A stretch of 64,000 bases of DNA from Planctomycetota bacterium (GTDB taxonomy: Bacteria > Planctomycetota > Planctomycetia > Gemmatales > Gemmataceae). The stretch covers positions 28,867 through 92,866 of the forward strand of contig JACPZP010000031.1 of NCBI GenBank assembly GCA_016195405.1, given 5' to 3'. Below, piece after piece: positions 16,991 to 25,076 of this stretch (positions are counted from its first letter, which is position 1; each line of letters starts with the position of its first letter). A program made the position numbers and the translations under genes. Below the pieces are notes generated by a model that saw only the letters and a list, made by a program, of their open reading frames with translations, was not told the DNA's origin and searched no databases.

Positions 16991-17533
16991 CTAGATGGAA
17001 TAATCGAGCGGATCGACCACGTGTTCGTGGGCTGCTTCGATCTTAGCTGCCAAATCCGGGCGCGGCAGGTGCCGCCGGCCCAAGGCGCGCAGGCCAAAAT
17101 ATGCCAGCCAAGCGGCTGCGACGGCCAGCAGGCTATAAAAAGCCGCTGCGACGTCACTATTGGAATCAACCAAGGACCGCACGCCGACGTACAAGAGAAT
17201 CAAGCCGAAGGCGATCTTTAGCTTGGGAACGTGCTCAAGAGGTATCTGTTCGACGATATGGGCGCCGATATAAGCGCCCGTAGCCACACCGGCCGCGACC
17301 AGTGCGACAAACCTGAGGTCGGCGGAGGGGACGATTCCGCTGGTGAGGTACTTCCACGTGGAGGGGAGGAACACGGGCAGCGTCAGAATGGCCAACGTCA
17401 TCCCGGCGGCGTGGCGATAGTCCTTGACGCCGATCAACCAGATTAATCCCGGCGTCAGCAAAATGCCGCCGCCGATTCCCAACATGCCGCTGATGATTCC
17501 AACGCCCAGCCCCAGCAGAATGAAAAGCAACAT
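16991..17533 (-). CDS. TauE/SafE (DUF81) family permease, short form
   Basis: 180 residues with four or five membrane helices and the family N-terminal motif GVGIISGMLGIGGGILLTPGLIWL, which contributes the transport fold. A second typical helix set (LKIAFGLILLYVGVRSL) follows. Most members have eight helices in about 250 residues, so this is a short form; the family includes sulfite/sulfonate and other anion exporters. The last ~30 residues are soluble. It lies between a convergent lipoprotein gene and a same-strand glycosyltransferase gene. Confidence 0.75.
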   Translation of the reverse strand: MLLFILLGLGVGIISGMLGIGGGILLTPGLIWLIGVKDYRHAAGMTLAILTLPVFLPSTWKYLTSGIVPSADLRFVALVAAGVATGAYIGAHIVEQIPLEHVPKLKIAFGLILLYVGVRSLVDSNSDVAAAFYSLLAVAAAWLAYFGLRALGRRHLPRPDLAAKIEAAHEHVVDPLDYSI

Positions 17534-17554
17534 GGTGAAGGCTCGATTGTGAGG

Positions 17555-18619
17555 CTACACGCCGATTCGGACATCGATGCGCTGAACGGCCCGGTCCAAG
17601 CGCCGGCGGGCGGCCTCGTGCTCGCCGCGGCGCAGCTCCGCGGTCAAAACGCCCAGCTCGCGGAAGAGCGCGGCTTGCTTCGTGTCGCCGCGCCACCACG
17701 CCCAGAGCCGGCGCGCCCAGCTTTCCAGGCGCACGATGCGCGTCAAGAAGCGAAAGTGCCAGCGCGGCCAGTGTTTGGCGGCGTAGGTCAAGAGCGAGTG
17801 TCGGGTCACGAGCCGCAACGCCGCAGGGACGGCGCGACCGTGCAAAGGATGGTGATGCACGACCGCGAGATTGGGGTCATAAGCCACCGTCCAGCCGCGC
17901 TGGAGGGCGCGCAGGCACAAATCGACATCCTCATAATATAGGAAATAGTCCTCATCCAGACCACCCAGGTCCTCCAAGCACTCACGCCGCACCAAAAGGC
18001 AGCACCCCGTCACCCAAGGAACGGCACATCGCTCCAGGGCGCGAGTGGCGTGGTATTTGCGCCGGCTGCGCGGCAGGGCCAGCCGCAGCAGGGTCGACAA
18101 GAGCGTTGGAAACGGACCGGAAGAAAGTTGCTGCGAGCCGTCGCTGTTGCGGAGGTGAAAGCCGACGATGCCGGCGCGGGGCTCTCCGGCCGCCATGCGG
18201 TTGGCCAACTCAAGGACATTGTCGATGAAGCCCTCGGAAAGGGTCATGTCGGGGTTGAGCAGGAGAAACCAGTCGCCCCGGCTGAGTCGGCAGCCTTCGT
18301 TGACAGCGCGGGCGAAGCCATGGTTGCGCTCCCAGCGGCGCATGGACACTCCGGACTGGCGGCGCAGCTTGCGTGCCATGGGATGGAAAGGGGAGTGATT
18401 GTCGACGACGACGATCTCGGCCTCGCCGGAGCGAACCGCCGAGCCTGCCGCCAACTGGCGCATCAAGCCGCCGGTCTTTTCCCACTGCCGATAATTGACG
18501 ATGACCACCGAAAGCCGAGGCGAGCCCAGCTTGGTTTTGACGGCGGCGCGGGGCAGCATTCGCGCGCTGGTCGATAGAACTTGCAGCAAGTCCGTGGGGA
18601 TCACATGCCTGGCCATCAT
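17555..18619 (-). CDS. Family 2 glycosyltransferase (rhamnosyltransferase-like)
   Basis: 354 residues with the GT-A fold signatures: LSVVIVNYRQW, EIVVVDNHSP, NHGFARAVNEGCRLSRGDWFLLLNPDMTL (the NPD replaces the DxD metal motif), and the acceptor-side VTGCCLLVRRECLEDLGGLDEDYFLYYEDVDLCLR, typical of WbbL/RfbF-like enzymes. It transfers a sugar, often rhamnose, to a polysaccharide or lipid. ATG 18619 is chosen because AAAGGGAG lies just upstream; the longer frame to 18967 has no such site. Confidence 0.9.
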   Translation of the reverse strand: MMARHVIPTDLLQVLSTSARMLPRAAVKTKLGSPRLSVVIVNYRQWEKTGGLMRQLAAGSAVRSGEAEIVVVDNHSPFHPMARKLRRQSGVSMRRWERNHGFARAVNEGCRLSRGDWFLLLNPDMTLSEGFIDNVLELANRMAAGEPRAGIVGFHLRNSDGSQQLSSGPFPTLLSTLLRLALPRSRRKYHATRALERCAVPWVTGCCLLVRRECLEDLGGLDEDYFLYYEDVDLCLRALQRGWTVAYDPNLAVVHHHPLHGRAVPAALRLVTRHSLLTYAAKHWPRWHFRFLTRIVRLESWARRLWAWWRGDTKQAALFRELGVLTAELRRGEHEAARRRLDRAVQRIDVRIGV

Positions 18620-19048
18620 GGCTCCCTTTCCTGGCCGGTCGGCTCCCGCCACAATTGAATGCGCGGTCGGCGGCGCCTTTGTTCCTTGACCAGCCGCCGG
18701 GAGTATAGTTTTTTTCGCCAAAATAAAGCAATGCCGGCTGTTGCCACCGCTGGCCCAAAAACGGCGAGCCGGATCGCCAGCGGCCGGAGAAGCGCGAGGA
18801 TCGGCATTGCCCACTTTGCCGTCGTTCTCCAATTCCAAACGCCGCGCACCTGGACGCAATTTCACTTCCCAAAGACTGCGTTTTAACGTAAACGACGGTG
18901 CCAAGTCGGTTTCGGTTTGTCGTCCACTTCTAGCGATTGTGCGGCTTGCGGCGGCCGCCCTAAGCACATTTTCCTGGCTGTTTGTGCAGCGTCGCTCCGC
19001 TTGAGGTCGATGAAACTCACGGAGAATTCTGCTTGCGAGGATGCAGCC
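18620..19048. other. Divergent intergenic region between glycosyltransferase and TolC-like genes
   Basis: This 429-base gap has no gene I can support. It carries a plausible sigma-70 promoter for the glycosyltransferase (listed separately). No strong palindrome or repeat is visible, and no clear promoter for the TolC-like gene could be picked. Confidence 0.4.
18702..18731 (-). promoter_or_regulatory. Putative sigma-70-type promoter for the glycosyltransferase gene
   Basis: On the minus strand TTGCTT (-35) is followed after 18 bases by TATACT (-10) across an A-rich spacer. Transcription would begin near 18695, leaving a leader of about 75 bases before ATG 18619. The prediction rests on sequence alone. 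Confidence 0.35.
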
Positions 19049-20305
19049 ATGATCATTTCGAGACGGCGTCGTCGTGTGCTCTGCACTTGGGTAATCGCTT
19101 TACTTGCCGGCTGGGGCGTGGCAGCGCCGGCGCTCCGCGCCCAAGAGGGCGCGAAAGCGCCTCCCACCACGCTTCAAGAGTTGATCGACGTTGGTCTGGC
19201 ACGGCAACCCGGACTGGCGGCGGCGCGGGCCAGCCTGGCTGCGGCCGAAAGCGGCCAGAGCGGCGTTAATCATCTCCCGATGTTCAACGCCGTCGTCTCC
19301 CGCGACGTGCCGATCCGGCGGCAACAAGCGTGCCTGGGCGTGACCATCGCCGCCGCCGGCCTGGCCCAGGCCGAATGGGAAACTCGCTACGCGATCGTCC
19401 GCAATTATTGGTCGATCGTCTACGCCCAGGAGCAACTCCGACTGCTGCGCGAAATTCTGAAGAGCGCAACGGACGCCATCGATGCCGCGGACAAGCTAAT
19501 GAAGGCGGACAAGGACATCACCAAGCTCGACAAGCAGGTGCTCCAACTCAATCGCGACCTGGTCACCGCCAAGGAAGCGGAGGCCCGTGTCGGCGTCGAA
19601 CGCGCCAAGGCGGCGGTCCGCGAGGCCATGGGAGTCGATCTCGACTATCCGCTGAACAACATCCACGGCGCTCTACCCGACTCTTTCAAGGTATTCACCC
19701 AGGGAGACCGCCAGGAACTGGTCAATCGCGCGCTCGCCCTTCGAGGCGAGATGGCGCAGGTCGTCGCCGCCAACCAGGTGACCGGCCTGGAAATCACGGC
19801 CCAATCGCGCCAACTGTTCCGCATGACCACGAAAACGTTCGCGGCCGCTTCCGACATCCACGCGACGCCGATTCCGCAGGGCGTGGCCAACGGTGAATAC
19901 CGCCCCGGGGCCATCGGCCTAGAGATGCCGGACTTCTTGGTGGGCCCCCGCGCCGACCGCGTCCAGCGCGCCTGCAACCTGAACGATCGCGCCGGCGCTG
20001 TCGTCGACAAGACCCAAAACTTAATCACCTTGGAAGTCGAGGCCACCCTCCTGAAGATCGAAGAAGCGGCCATCAAAGCGCAGACCCTTAGGACTTCTCG
20101 CAAGGCGGCCGAGGACACCTATTTCAAAACGCTCGAACGGTTTAACGATGGCAAAGCCAAGGTCGGCGACCTGGTGCAAGTCAGCACGCTCGAAAGCACG
20201 ATCCGCGCCTATTACAACGAGGCTGCTTACAACTACGTGCTCGGCCTGGCCGCTCTGGAACGCGTGACCGCCGGCGGCTACAGATTTCCAAGCGATCTCA
20301 AATGA
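19049..20305 (+). CDS. TolC-like outer membrane efflux protein
   Basis: 418 residues with a signal peptide (VLCTWVIALLAGWGVAAPALRAQ). Long amphipathic helices with OEP-family patterning follow: LQELIDVGLARQPGLAAARASLAAAES near the start, QLRLLREILKSATDAIDAADKL, and TYFKTLERFNDGKAKVGDLVQV near the end, repeated in the second half as expected for this duplicated fold. It would form the outer-membrane duct of an efflux or type I system, but no inner-membrane partner is adjacent. ATG 19049 is chosen at the start of the leader. A terminator follows, then a PhnD-like gene. Confidence 0.7.
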   Translation: MIISRRRRRVLCTWVIALLAGWGVAAPALRAQEGAKAPPTTLQELIDVGLARQPGLAAARASLAAAESGQSGVNHLPMFNAVVSRDVPIRRQQACLGVTIAAAGLAQAEWETRYAIVRNYWSIVYAQEQLRLLREILKSATDAIDAADKLMKADKDITKLDKQVLQLNRDLVTAKEAEARVGVERAKAAVREAMGVDLDYPLNNIHGALPDSFKVFTQGDRQELVNRALALRGEMAQVVAANQVTGLEITAQSRQLFRMTTKTFAAASDIHATPIPQGVANGEYRPGAIGLEMPDFLVGPRADRVQRACNLNDRAGAVVDKTQNLITLEVEATLLKIEEAAIKAQTLRTSRKAAEDTYFKTLERFNDGKAKVGDLVQVSTLESTIRAYYNEAAYNYVLGLAALERVTAGGYRFPSDLK

Positions 20306-20312
20306 CAGCCAT

Positions 20313-20342
20313 GGGACAGGCAACCCGGCCTGTCCTTTTTTC
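20313..20342 (+). terminator. Rho-independent terminator after the TolC-like gene
   Basis: GGACAGGC ... GCCTGTCC forms an 8-bp stem with a short loop and is followed by seven T. It begins about eight bases past the stop at 20305. Confidence 0.75.
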
Positions 20343-20398
20343 TTTCCCCCGCAGGCAGGCAGGGACGCTTGCCACGATAGCGCGAAAAGGACTTCCTC

Positions 20399-21319
20399 AT
20401 GACCTCACGCAATTCTTTGGGCATGGGATTGGCGATTCTATGCCTCGCACTTCTCGGCCGGGTTTCTCTCGCCGCCAACGACGCCCCCACAAAAACGTCG
20501 CCCGTTCGCATCGGGCTGGTTAGCAGCCTTTTTATCGACGTTCCCGAACCGCTCGTGAAACTGGCGTCGGGGCCCTTCAACGCTCTGATGAAGGAATTCA
20601 CCGGCCTCGAAGGCCAGCTTACAATGGGCGGCGAAGTGTTCGAAGTGGCGGGCCGGCTCAACCGGAAGGAACTCGATCTCGCCGTTTTCCATGGCGTCGA
20701 ATATGGATGGGTGCGGCAAAAGTATCCTGAATTGCAACCCTTGATGATCGCGATCAACAAGCACTCGCACTGCCGGGCCCATCTGGTCGTAAAGGCGGAC
20801 AGCGAAGTCAAGTGCTTTGCCGACCTGAAGGGGAAAGATCTGTCGCTGCCCATGCGCAGCAAGATTCACTGCCGGATGTTCCTCGACCGTATCTGCGCTG
20901 ACTGCGGCCAATGCAGCCCCAAGGCGTTTTTCCAGAATGTCGTGTCGAGCCCCAATACGGAAATCGCATTCGAGGACGTCTTGAGCGGCAAGATTCCGGC
21001 GGTCGTCGTCGATTCGCACCAACTCGAGTTTTTTGAATGGCTCAAGCCCCAGTGCTTCGCCCGGCTGAAAGCGGTGCAGAACTCGGATTTGTTTCCGTCG
21101 GCAGTCGTCGTCTATCGCAAAGGCGCGCTGGACGACGCCACGCTCAAGAAATTCAAGGACGGCATGCTGAGCGCCAATCAGAATCGCCGCGGCCGGGGAC
21201 TGATGGCCCAGTGGAGCGTCACGTCGTTCGAACCGGTGCCGGAGGATTACGACCGGGTGCTGGCCGACATTCTGAAGGCGTATCCGGCGCCGACGGAAGT
21301 TAAGACGACGTCGAAATGA
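20399..21319 (+). CDS. PhnD-like phosphate/phosphonate-type periplasmic binding protein
   Basis: 306 residues with a signal peptide (GLAILCLALLGRVSLAA). The fold matches PhnD-type solute-binding proteins: VRIGLVSSLF..., GEVFEVAGRLNRKELDLAVFHGVEYGWV, a middle lobe with HLVVKADSEVKCFADLKGKDLSLP, and a return crossover near PSAVVVYRKGALDD. It carries a cluster of Cys (HC-x7-C-x2-C-x2-C around residues 160-172) not expected in ordinary PhnD proteins. No phosphonate ABC permease or ATPase is adjacent, so the ligand and partner are unknown. It could act as a sensor or redox-linked binding protein. Confidence 0.75.
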   Translation: MTSRNSLGMGLAILCLALLGRVSLAANDAPTKTSPVRIGLVSSLFIDVPEPLVKLASGPFNALMKEFTGLEGQLTMGGEVFEVAGRLNRKELDLAVFHGVEYGWVRQKYPELQPLMIAINKHSHCRAHLVVKADSEVKCFADLKGKDLSLPMRSKIHCRMFLDRICADCGQCSPKAFFQNVVSSPNTEIAFEDVLSGKIPAVVVDSHQLEFFEWLKPQCFARLKAVQNSDLFPSAVVVYRKGALDDATLKKFKDGMLSANQNRRGRGLMAQWSVTSFEPVPEDYDRVLADILKAYPAPTEVKTTSK

Positions 21320-21333
21320 CCCCGTTGATGATC

Positions 21334-21388
21334 AGAGCCGCGCCCGTCAGGAAGTGGCCTTCACCCGCTTCCTGACGGGCGCGGTTTT
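21334..21388. terminator. Hairpin with T-run after the PhnD-like gene (GAGCCGCGCCCGT type)
   Basis: GAGCCGCGCCCGTCAGGAAG pairs with CTTCCTGACGGGCGCGG and is followed by TTTTGTTT. It starts 16 bases past the stop at 21319. The sequence is closely related to the hairpin at 15320-15376 (one changed pair in the arm). It could also serve the convergent Bat-type operon. Confidence 0.7.
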
Positions 21389-21424
21389 GTTTATCCAGGC
21401 GCGTTAAGGCGCACGCGGGACGTT

Positions 21425-22079
21425 TCAGCGTTCATCGACCAAGACCGCGCTTCGCGGCACCCAGCCAACTTCACCCGACGCCAATCGAACTTGCAGCCAG
21501 TCTCCGCGCTGTAGAATCCGGCGCGCTTCCATGGGCCGCCGCCGCGAGGACCAAGAACGGCAAAGAGTATCGCAGCGAACCCGATTGCGGCAGCATCATC
21601 CAGCGCGTGAACAGGAGGCTGCCGATTGCCACAAGGACAAACGCGGCGATGAACGCTTGGAACGGCGACGGTTGGTAAAGCCAGGAAGGCCACGCCTCGC
21701 TTTCGGGATGGCCGCGGCCCGACGGCGGATAGTTCACCTGGGCGCGAGCGTATTCGAGGTTGGCGCGGAGGGGTTCGTGGTTAGGGTTGAGACGAAGGCC
21801 CTCTTTATAGGAGAGTACGGCTTGGGGAATCTTGTCAGCGAGCAGATACATGTTGCCGAGATTATGTGAGAAGGCGGCCGATCGACTTTCACTCGAATTG
21901 ACGGCGATTCGCAGGAACGCAGTTGCCTCCTGGAAATGCCCAAGCTTGAAAAGTTTTTCTGAGCCAGCGACATGGGCAACTGCACGGGCATCGGCGCGCA
22001 TGTTCTTCCACGGCCAGAGCCAGCCCATCGCCGGAAGCGAACCGATGATACCGATCAGCATTATCAGCGCGAGATGCAC
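21425..22079 (-). pseudogene. BatE-like TPR/SH3 membrane protein, broken reading frame
   Basis: The first part (GTG 22079 to about 21550) encodes a leader helix (LIMLIGIIGSLPAMGWLWPW), TPR repeats (FQEATAFLRIAVNSSES, SHNLGNMYLLADKIPQAVLSYKEGLRLNP) and the start of a membrane hairpin (FQAFIAAFVLVAIGSLLF). That frame then runs into non-homologous sequence and stops at 21471. In another frame, 21533 to the stop at 21425, lies the end of an SH3-type domain (RRILQRGDWLQVRLASGEVGWVPRSAVLVDE), as expected for BatE. A one-base slip at the GCGGCGGCGGCCC run, probably with loss of some codons, separates the two. The start overlaps the BatD-like stop. Confidence 0.7.
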
Positions 22080-23062
22080 GAGTCGTTCTCCACGGTATGA
22101 ATCAGGCGGGCGGCGTCGGCGGGGAGGTCCTGTCCCTCCTTGGGCGGCGCGGGCGCGAAACGCAAGCGGTCGCACGTTTGGAAGAAGTCGCGCCAGGCAC
22201 GAGAGGTCGGTTTCGTGGCGCCGCGGCGGCGCAAGTGTTTTTCGATTTCCTGCGGTGTCGGCTCGAGCGGCGGCAACTCGAAACGCGCACGCAAGTAATC
22301 CGTCAGCGCCGCGGCGGTTCGAACAGGATCGGGCTTTTGCTTTTCCAGGTAAGTGAGCGCCAACCGTGCGGCCCGGCTGCGGCGCGCGTGCATCTCGCAC
22401 TTTTCACCGGGGTGCCGCAGCTTCCAAAGCCAGTACCATCCCACACAAACCAGGGGCGGAAGCGAGAACAGCAATACCGCAAGCAACGGCGAGACTCGCA
22501 AGGGTGTTTCGTCGCGCAGGACCTCCTCGGCGGGGTAGAGCTTGTAGAACCGCTCCGGCAACGGCAACGCCTTCAGTTCCTCTGTTCGCGCGGGCGATCC
22601 CGTTGCAGACTTCACCGTAATCGGAATCTCGTCGGAGAAGGTCGTCTGGAACTTCTTGCGGACCGGCGCGTAGTACACGAGCCGCAGACTGGGAATGGCT
22701 TTCACCTCCGCGCTTTTGGGCCTGAGTCGGTAGACGAACTCCCAGACGTCTCGGTCCGGCTGCAAACGGTCCTGTTCGGGAACCGGCTCGACGTAGAAGC
22801 TGGTTTCAAGATCATTAGGGAAGATGCGGAGATTCTCGCGCTGCGGGCGATAATTTGTCGAGGCTTGGCCGCTGATCTGCACCTTGATGGTAATCGGCTC
22901 TTCGACGGCGACTTTCGTCGGCGCGGCGGAGCTGCTGAGGCGAAACTGGCCGGCGACGTGGCTGAAGTCCGGCGGGGCGGCGGCGGGCGGGGCGTCGGCG
23001 TCCTGCGCGTAAAGGGGCAGGGGGGCGGCGAGAAAACAGAGGATGGCGAGCCAGCGAATCAT
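22064..23062 (-). CDS. BatD-like membrane protein (Bat cluster)
   Basis: 332 residues with a signal peptide (WLAILCFLAAPLPLYAQ), a beta-rich extracytoplasmic domain (residues 35-190, for example VAVEEPITIKVQISGQASTNYRP), one membrane helix (VSPLLAVLLFSLPPLVCVGWYWL) and a cytoplasmic helical tail. This matches the BatD/oxygen-tolerance layout, although similarity is weak. It lies between the von Willebrand/TPR gene (7-base gap) and the broken BatE-like gene. Bat proteins are thought to form a membrane complex with MoxR ATPases; no moxR gene is in the window. Confidence 0.7.
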   Translation of the reverse strand: MIRWLAILCFLAAPLPLYAQDADAPPAAAPPDFSHVAGQFRLSSSAAPTKVAVEEPITIKVQISGQASTNYRPQRENLRIFPNDLETSFYVEPVPEQDRLQPDRDVWEFVYRLRPKSAEVKAIPSLRLVYYAPVRKKFQTTFSDEIPITVKSATGSPARTEELKALPLPERFYKLYPAEEVLRDETPLRVSPLLAVLLFSLPPLVCVGWYWLWKLRHPGEKCEMHARRSRAARLALTYLEKQKPDPVRTAAALTDYLRARFELPPLEPTPQEIEKHLRRRGATKPTSRAWRDFFQTCDRLRFAPAPPKEGQDLPADAARLIHTVENDSCISR

Positions 23063-23069
23063 CAGGCTG

Positions 23070-24980
23070 TCACCAGTCCTTCACGTTCTCGGGCATCACC
23101 TGGGCGTGGCGGCGGTGTGCACGGCGTTCACGGAGAATCCGCTCCACGAGCTGGTCGAGGTGTGCCTCGGTCTCTTGCGGCGACAGGGGAGCCAGTTGCT
23201 CTTGATCGGGCAGGACGGTGAGCGCGCCGCCGCTCGCCTTGTCGGACTTCTCCTTGCCGGCCCCTTCGGATTTACCGGCTGCATCTTTCGAGACGCCGGG
23301 CGTCTTGCCGTTGTCCTTTCCCTTGGGTTCATCCTTCGAAAGTTCGGAGTCCTTTGTCTTCTTCGGGTCGCGCGGGCTGTCCTTGGGATTTTCGGGGTCG
23401 TCAGAGTCGTCCGCCTTGGCTTTGATCCAAAGCAGGCGGGCCAGCTCCAGGTTGTAGCGCGCGTCCGCTTGCAAGGTCGCGTCGGCGGCAGCGCTCAGAC
23501 ATTGGCGATAGGCGGCGATGGCTGCTTCAAGCTGCCTGCGGCCGCCCCCTTGGTTGACGAGCGAGTTGGCCAGGCCAAACCAAGCGCGGGCTTTGCGAGC
23601 GGCGGAAGCCACTTCGTCGTCGAGAGTGCGCTGATAGTGAAACTCCGCCTCGCGGAATCGGCCCAGGCGATAGAGCGTCGCCGCCTTGTTGAAGGCGACC
23701 AAGCCGGGGTCGGGCGCCATTTCCTCGGCCTTATCAAAGAACTTGAGGGCTTGCTCATAGTCCTCGCGCGCGAAGCAGTCATTCCCGTGCCCCAACCGTT
23801 GATCGACGAGCGGGACGGAACCGGCGCTGACCAGGAGTAGCGCAAAAGGCACGAGAAAGAGCCGAGGTAGCGCCGGCGACCAACGTGCTTCCGCGGCGTG
23901 GCGTCGCCGGCCAATCAGCAGCGTCAATGCGAAGAGGCCCAGCGCCGGTCCAAGAAACCAGGCGTGGCGCGGCCGCATCCGTACGATGCCGCCTCCCCAG
24001 GCAGAGTCGGCTTCCGCGCCGTTGTCCTCGCTTCGTTGTTCGGGAGGATTCTGAGGTGATTTCGCAACGATCTCGCGGAACAACTGGCCCAGCGCCAGGG
24101 TTCCATTGCGAGCCGGAATGTAAACGCCGCCGGTGCGGTTGGCGATGTCTTCCAGCGGCGCCTCGTTAAGGCGTGTCTGCACCGCCACGCCGCCGTGCTG
24201 CAGCGGCTGGCCACGGAACGGGATGGTAGCCGACGCCGTCGGATCGCCGACGCCAATCACATGCACCGGTATCTTGGCCCGGCGCGCTTCTTCGGCCCCT
24301 TGCACGTACTCCTGATCGGCTACCGGGTCGTCGCCGTCGGAGAGAAGGATGATGTCGTGCCGGCTTTCGTTTTTCGGATCGATAAGCTCCATGGCCTTGC
24401 GCAAACCGGCGCCGATGCGCGTGCCGGAAAGCGAGCCTTCGTCGGAGTGAGGCCGCAGCGACGGCGGCAGGTCGTCGGCATCGATCTGAGCCAGAGCGTG
24501 GCGAAAATGGTCGTAGTCGCCGGTTAAGGGGAACACGACTTTGGGATAGGCGGCGAAAACCACGAGGGCGACACGCGGCCCGCCCCGTGATGCAAAATTC
24601 CCGGCGAGGTCGCGCAGGGCCCGCACCGCGCGCTCTTGCCGGCTCGGCTGCTCGGCCAACATGCTGCGGCTGACGTCGAGAACGACGACCAGGTCGCCGC
24701 GATTGCTCGCCGCCGCCGGTTTCTCGTCTCGACCCCAGCGCGGCCCGGCAATGCCGAGAATCAACAGGATTAGTCCGGTGAAAACGAGGCAGACCGTCCA
24801 CGACGCCAGACGGCCACGGGGCGGCAAGAGCCTGTGGATCGCAAGCCAATTCCCCAACTCGGCCAATGCTCGGCGGCGCTTGCGGCGGGCGCGCAGAAAA
24901 AGCAGGGCCAGGATTGGCAAAAACGCCAAGAAACCCAAAAGAGCCGGGTAGGCGAACACGCGAGACAATCCAGCGAGCAT
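23070..24980 (-). CDS. VWA-domain plus TPR membrane protein (BatB/BatC-like fusion)
   Basis: 636 residues. Two N-terminal helices are followed by a von Willebrand A domain whose MIDAS metal site is visible as DVSRSM (D-x-S-x-S) with LLSDGDD later. A further helix (HAWFLGPALGLFALTLLIG) and TPR repeats (CFAREDYEQALKFFDKAEEMAP, LYRLGRFREAEFHYQRTL) follow, then a Lys/Asp/Ser-rich disordered linker and an Arg-rich end. BatB and BatC are usually separate, so this looks like a fusion. ATG 24980 is chosen because the first membrane segment starts there and the palindromic element at 24991-25075 lies upstream. Confidence 0.85.
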   Translation of the reverse strand: MLAGLSRVFAYPALLGFLAFLPILALLFLRARRKRRRALAELGNWLAIHRLLPPRGRLASWTVCLVFTGLILLILGIAGPRWGRDEKPAAASNRGDLVVVLDVSRSMLAEQPSRQERAVRALRDLAGNFASRGGPRVALVVFAAYPKVVFPLTGDYDHFRHALAQIDADDLPPSLRPHSDEGSLSGTRIGAGLRKAMELIDPKNESRHDIILLSDGDDPVADQEYVQGAEEARRAKIPVHVIGVGDPTASATIPFRGQPLQHGGVAVQTRLNEAPLEDIANRTGGVYIPARNGTLALGQLFREIVAKSPQNPPEQRSEDNGAEADSAWGGGIVRMRPRHAWFLGPALGLFALTLLIGRRRHAAEARWSPALPRLFLVPFALLLVSAGSVPLVDQRLGHGNDCFAREDYEQALKFFDKAEEMAPDPGLVAFNKAATLYRLGRFREAEFHYQRTLDDEVASAARKARAWFGLANSLVNQGGGRRQLEAAIAAYRQCLSAAADATLQADARYNLELARLLWIKAKADDSDDPENPKDSPRDPKKTKDSELSKDEPKGKDNGKTPGVSKDAAGKSEGAGKEKSDKASGGALTVLPDQEQLAPLSPQETEAHLDQLVERILRERRAHRRHAQVMPENVKDW

Positions 24981-24990
24981 CAATACCTCG

Positions 24991-25075
24991 GTAGGACGGT
25001 TTTGAAAACCGTCAACGCTGTAGGACGGTTTTGAAAACCGTCCAGTCCAACGGACGGATTGCAAATCCGTCCTAC
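24991..25075. repeat. Palindromic intergenic element (GTAGGACGG type, copy 2, three inner hairpins)
   Basis: Outer arms GTAGGACGG and CCGTCCTAC enclose two copies of GACGGTTTTGAAAACCGTC and one GGACGGATTGCAAATCCGTC. It fills the gap between two Bat-type genes. It is related to the copy at 11416-11477. Confidence 0.85.
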
Positions 25076-25076
25076 T

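Noticed and set aside
18917..19048. N-terminal extension of the TolC-like gene
   Set aside because: The extension lacks a signal peptide and ribosome binding site; ATG 19049 directly precedes the leader.
22097..23221. A 374-codon plus-strand open frame
   Set aside because: Antisense to the BatD-like gene, composition typical of a shadow frame.
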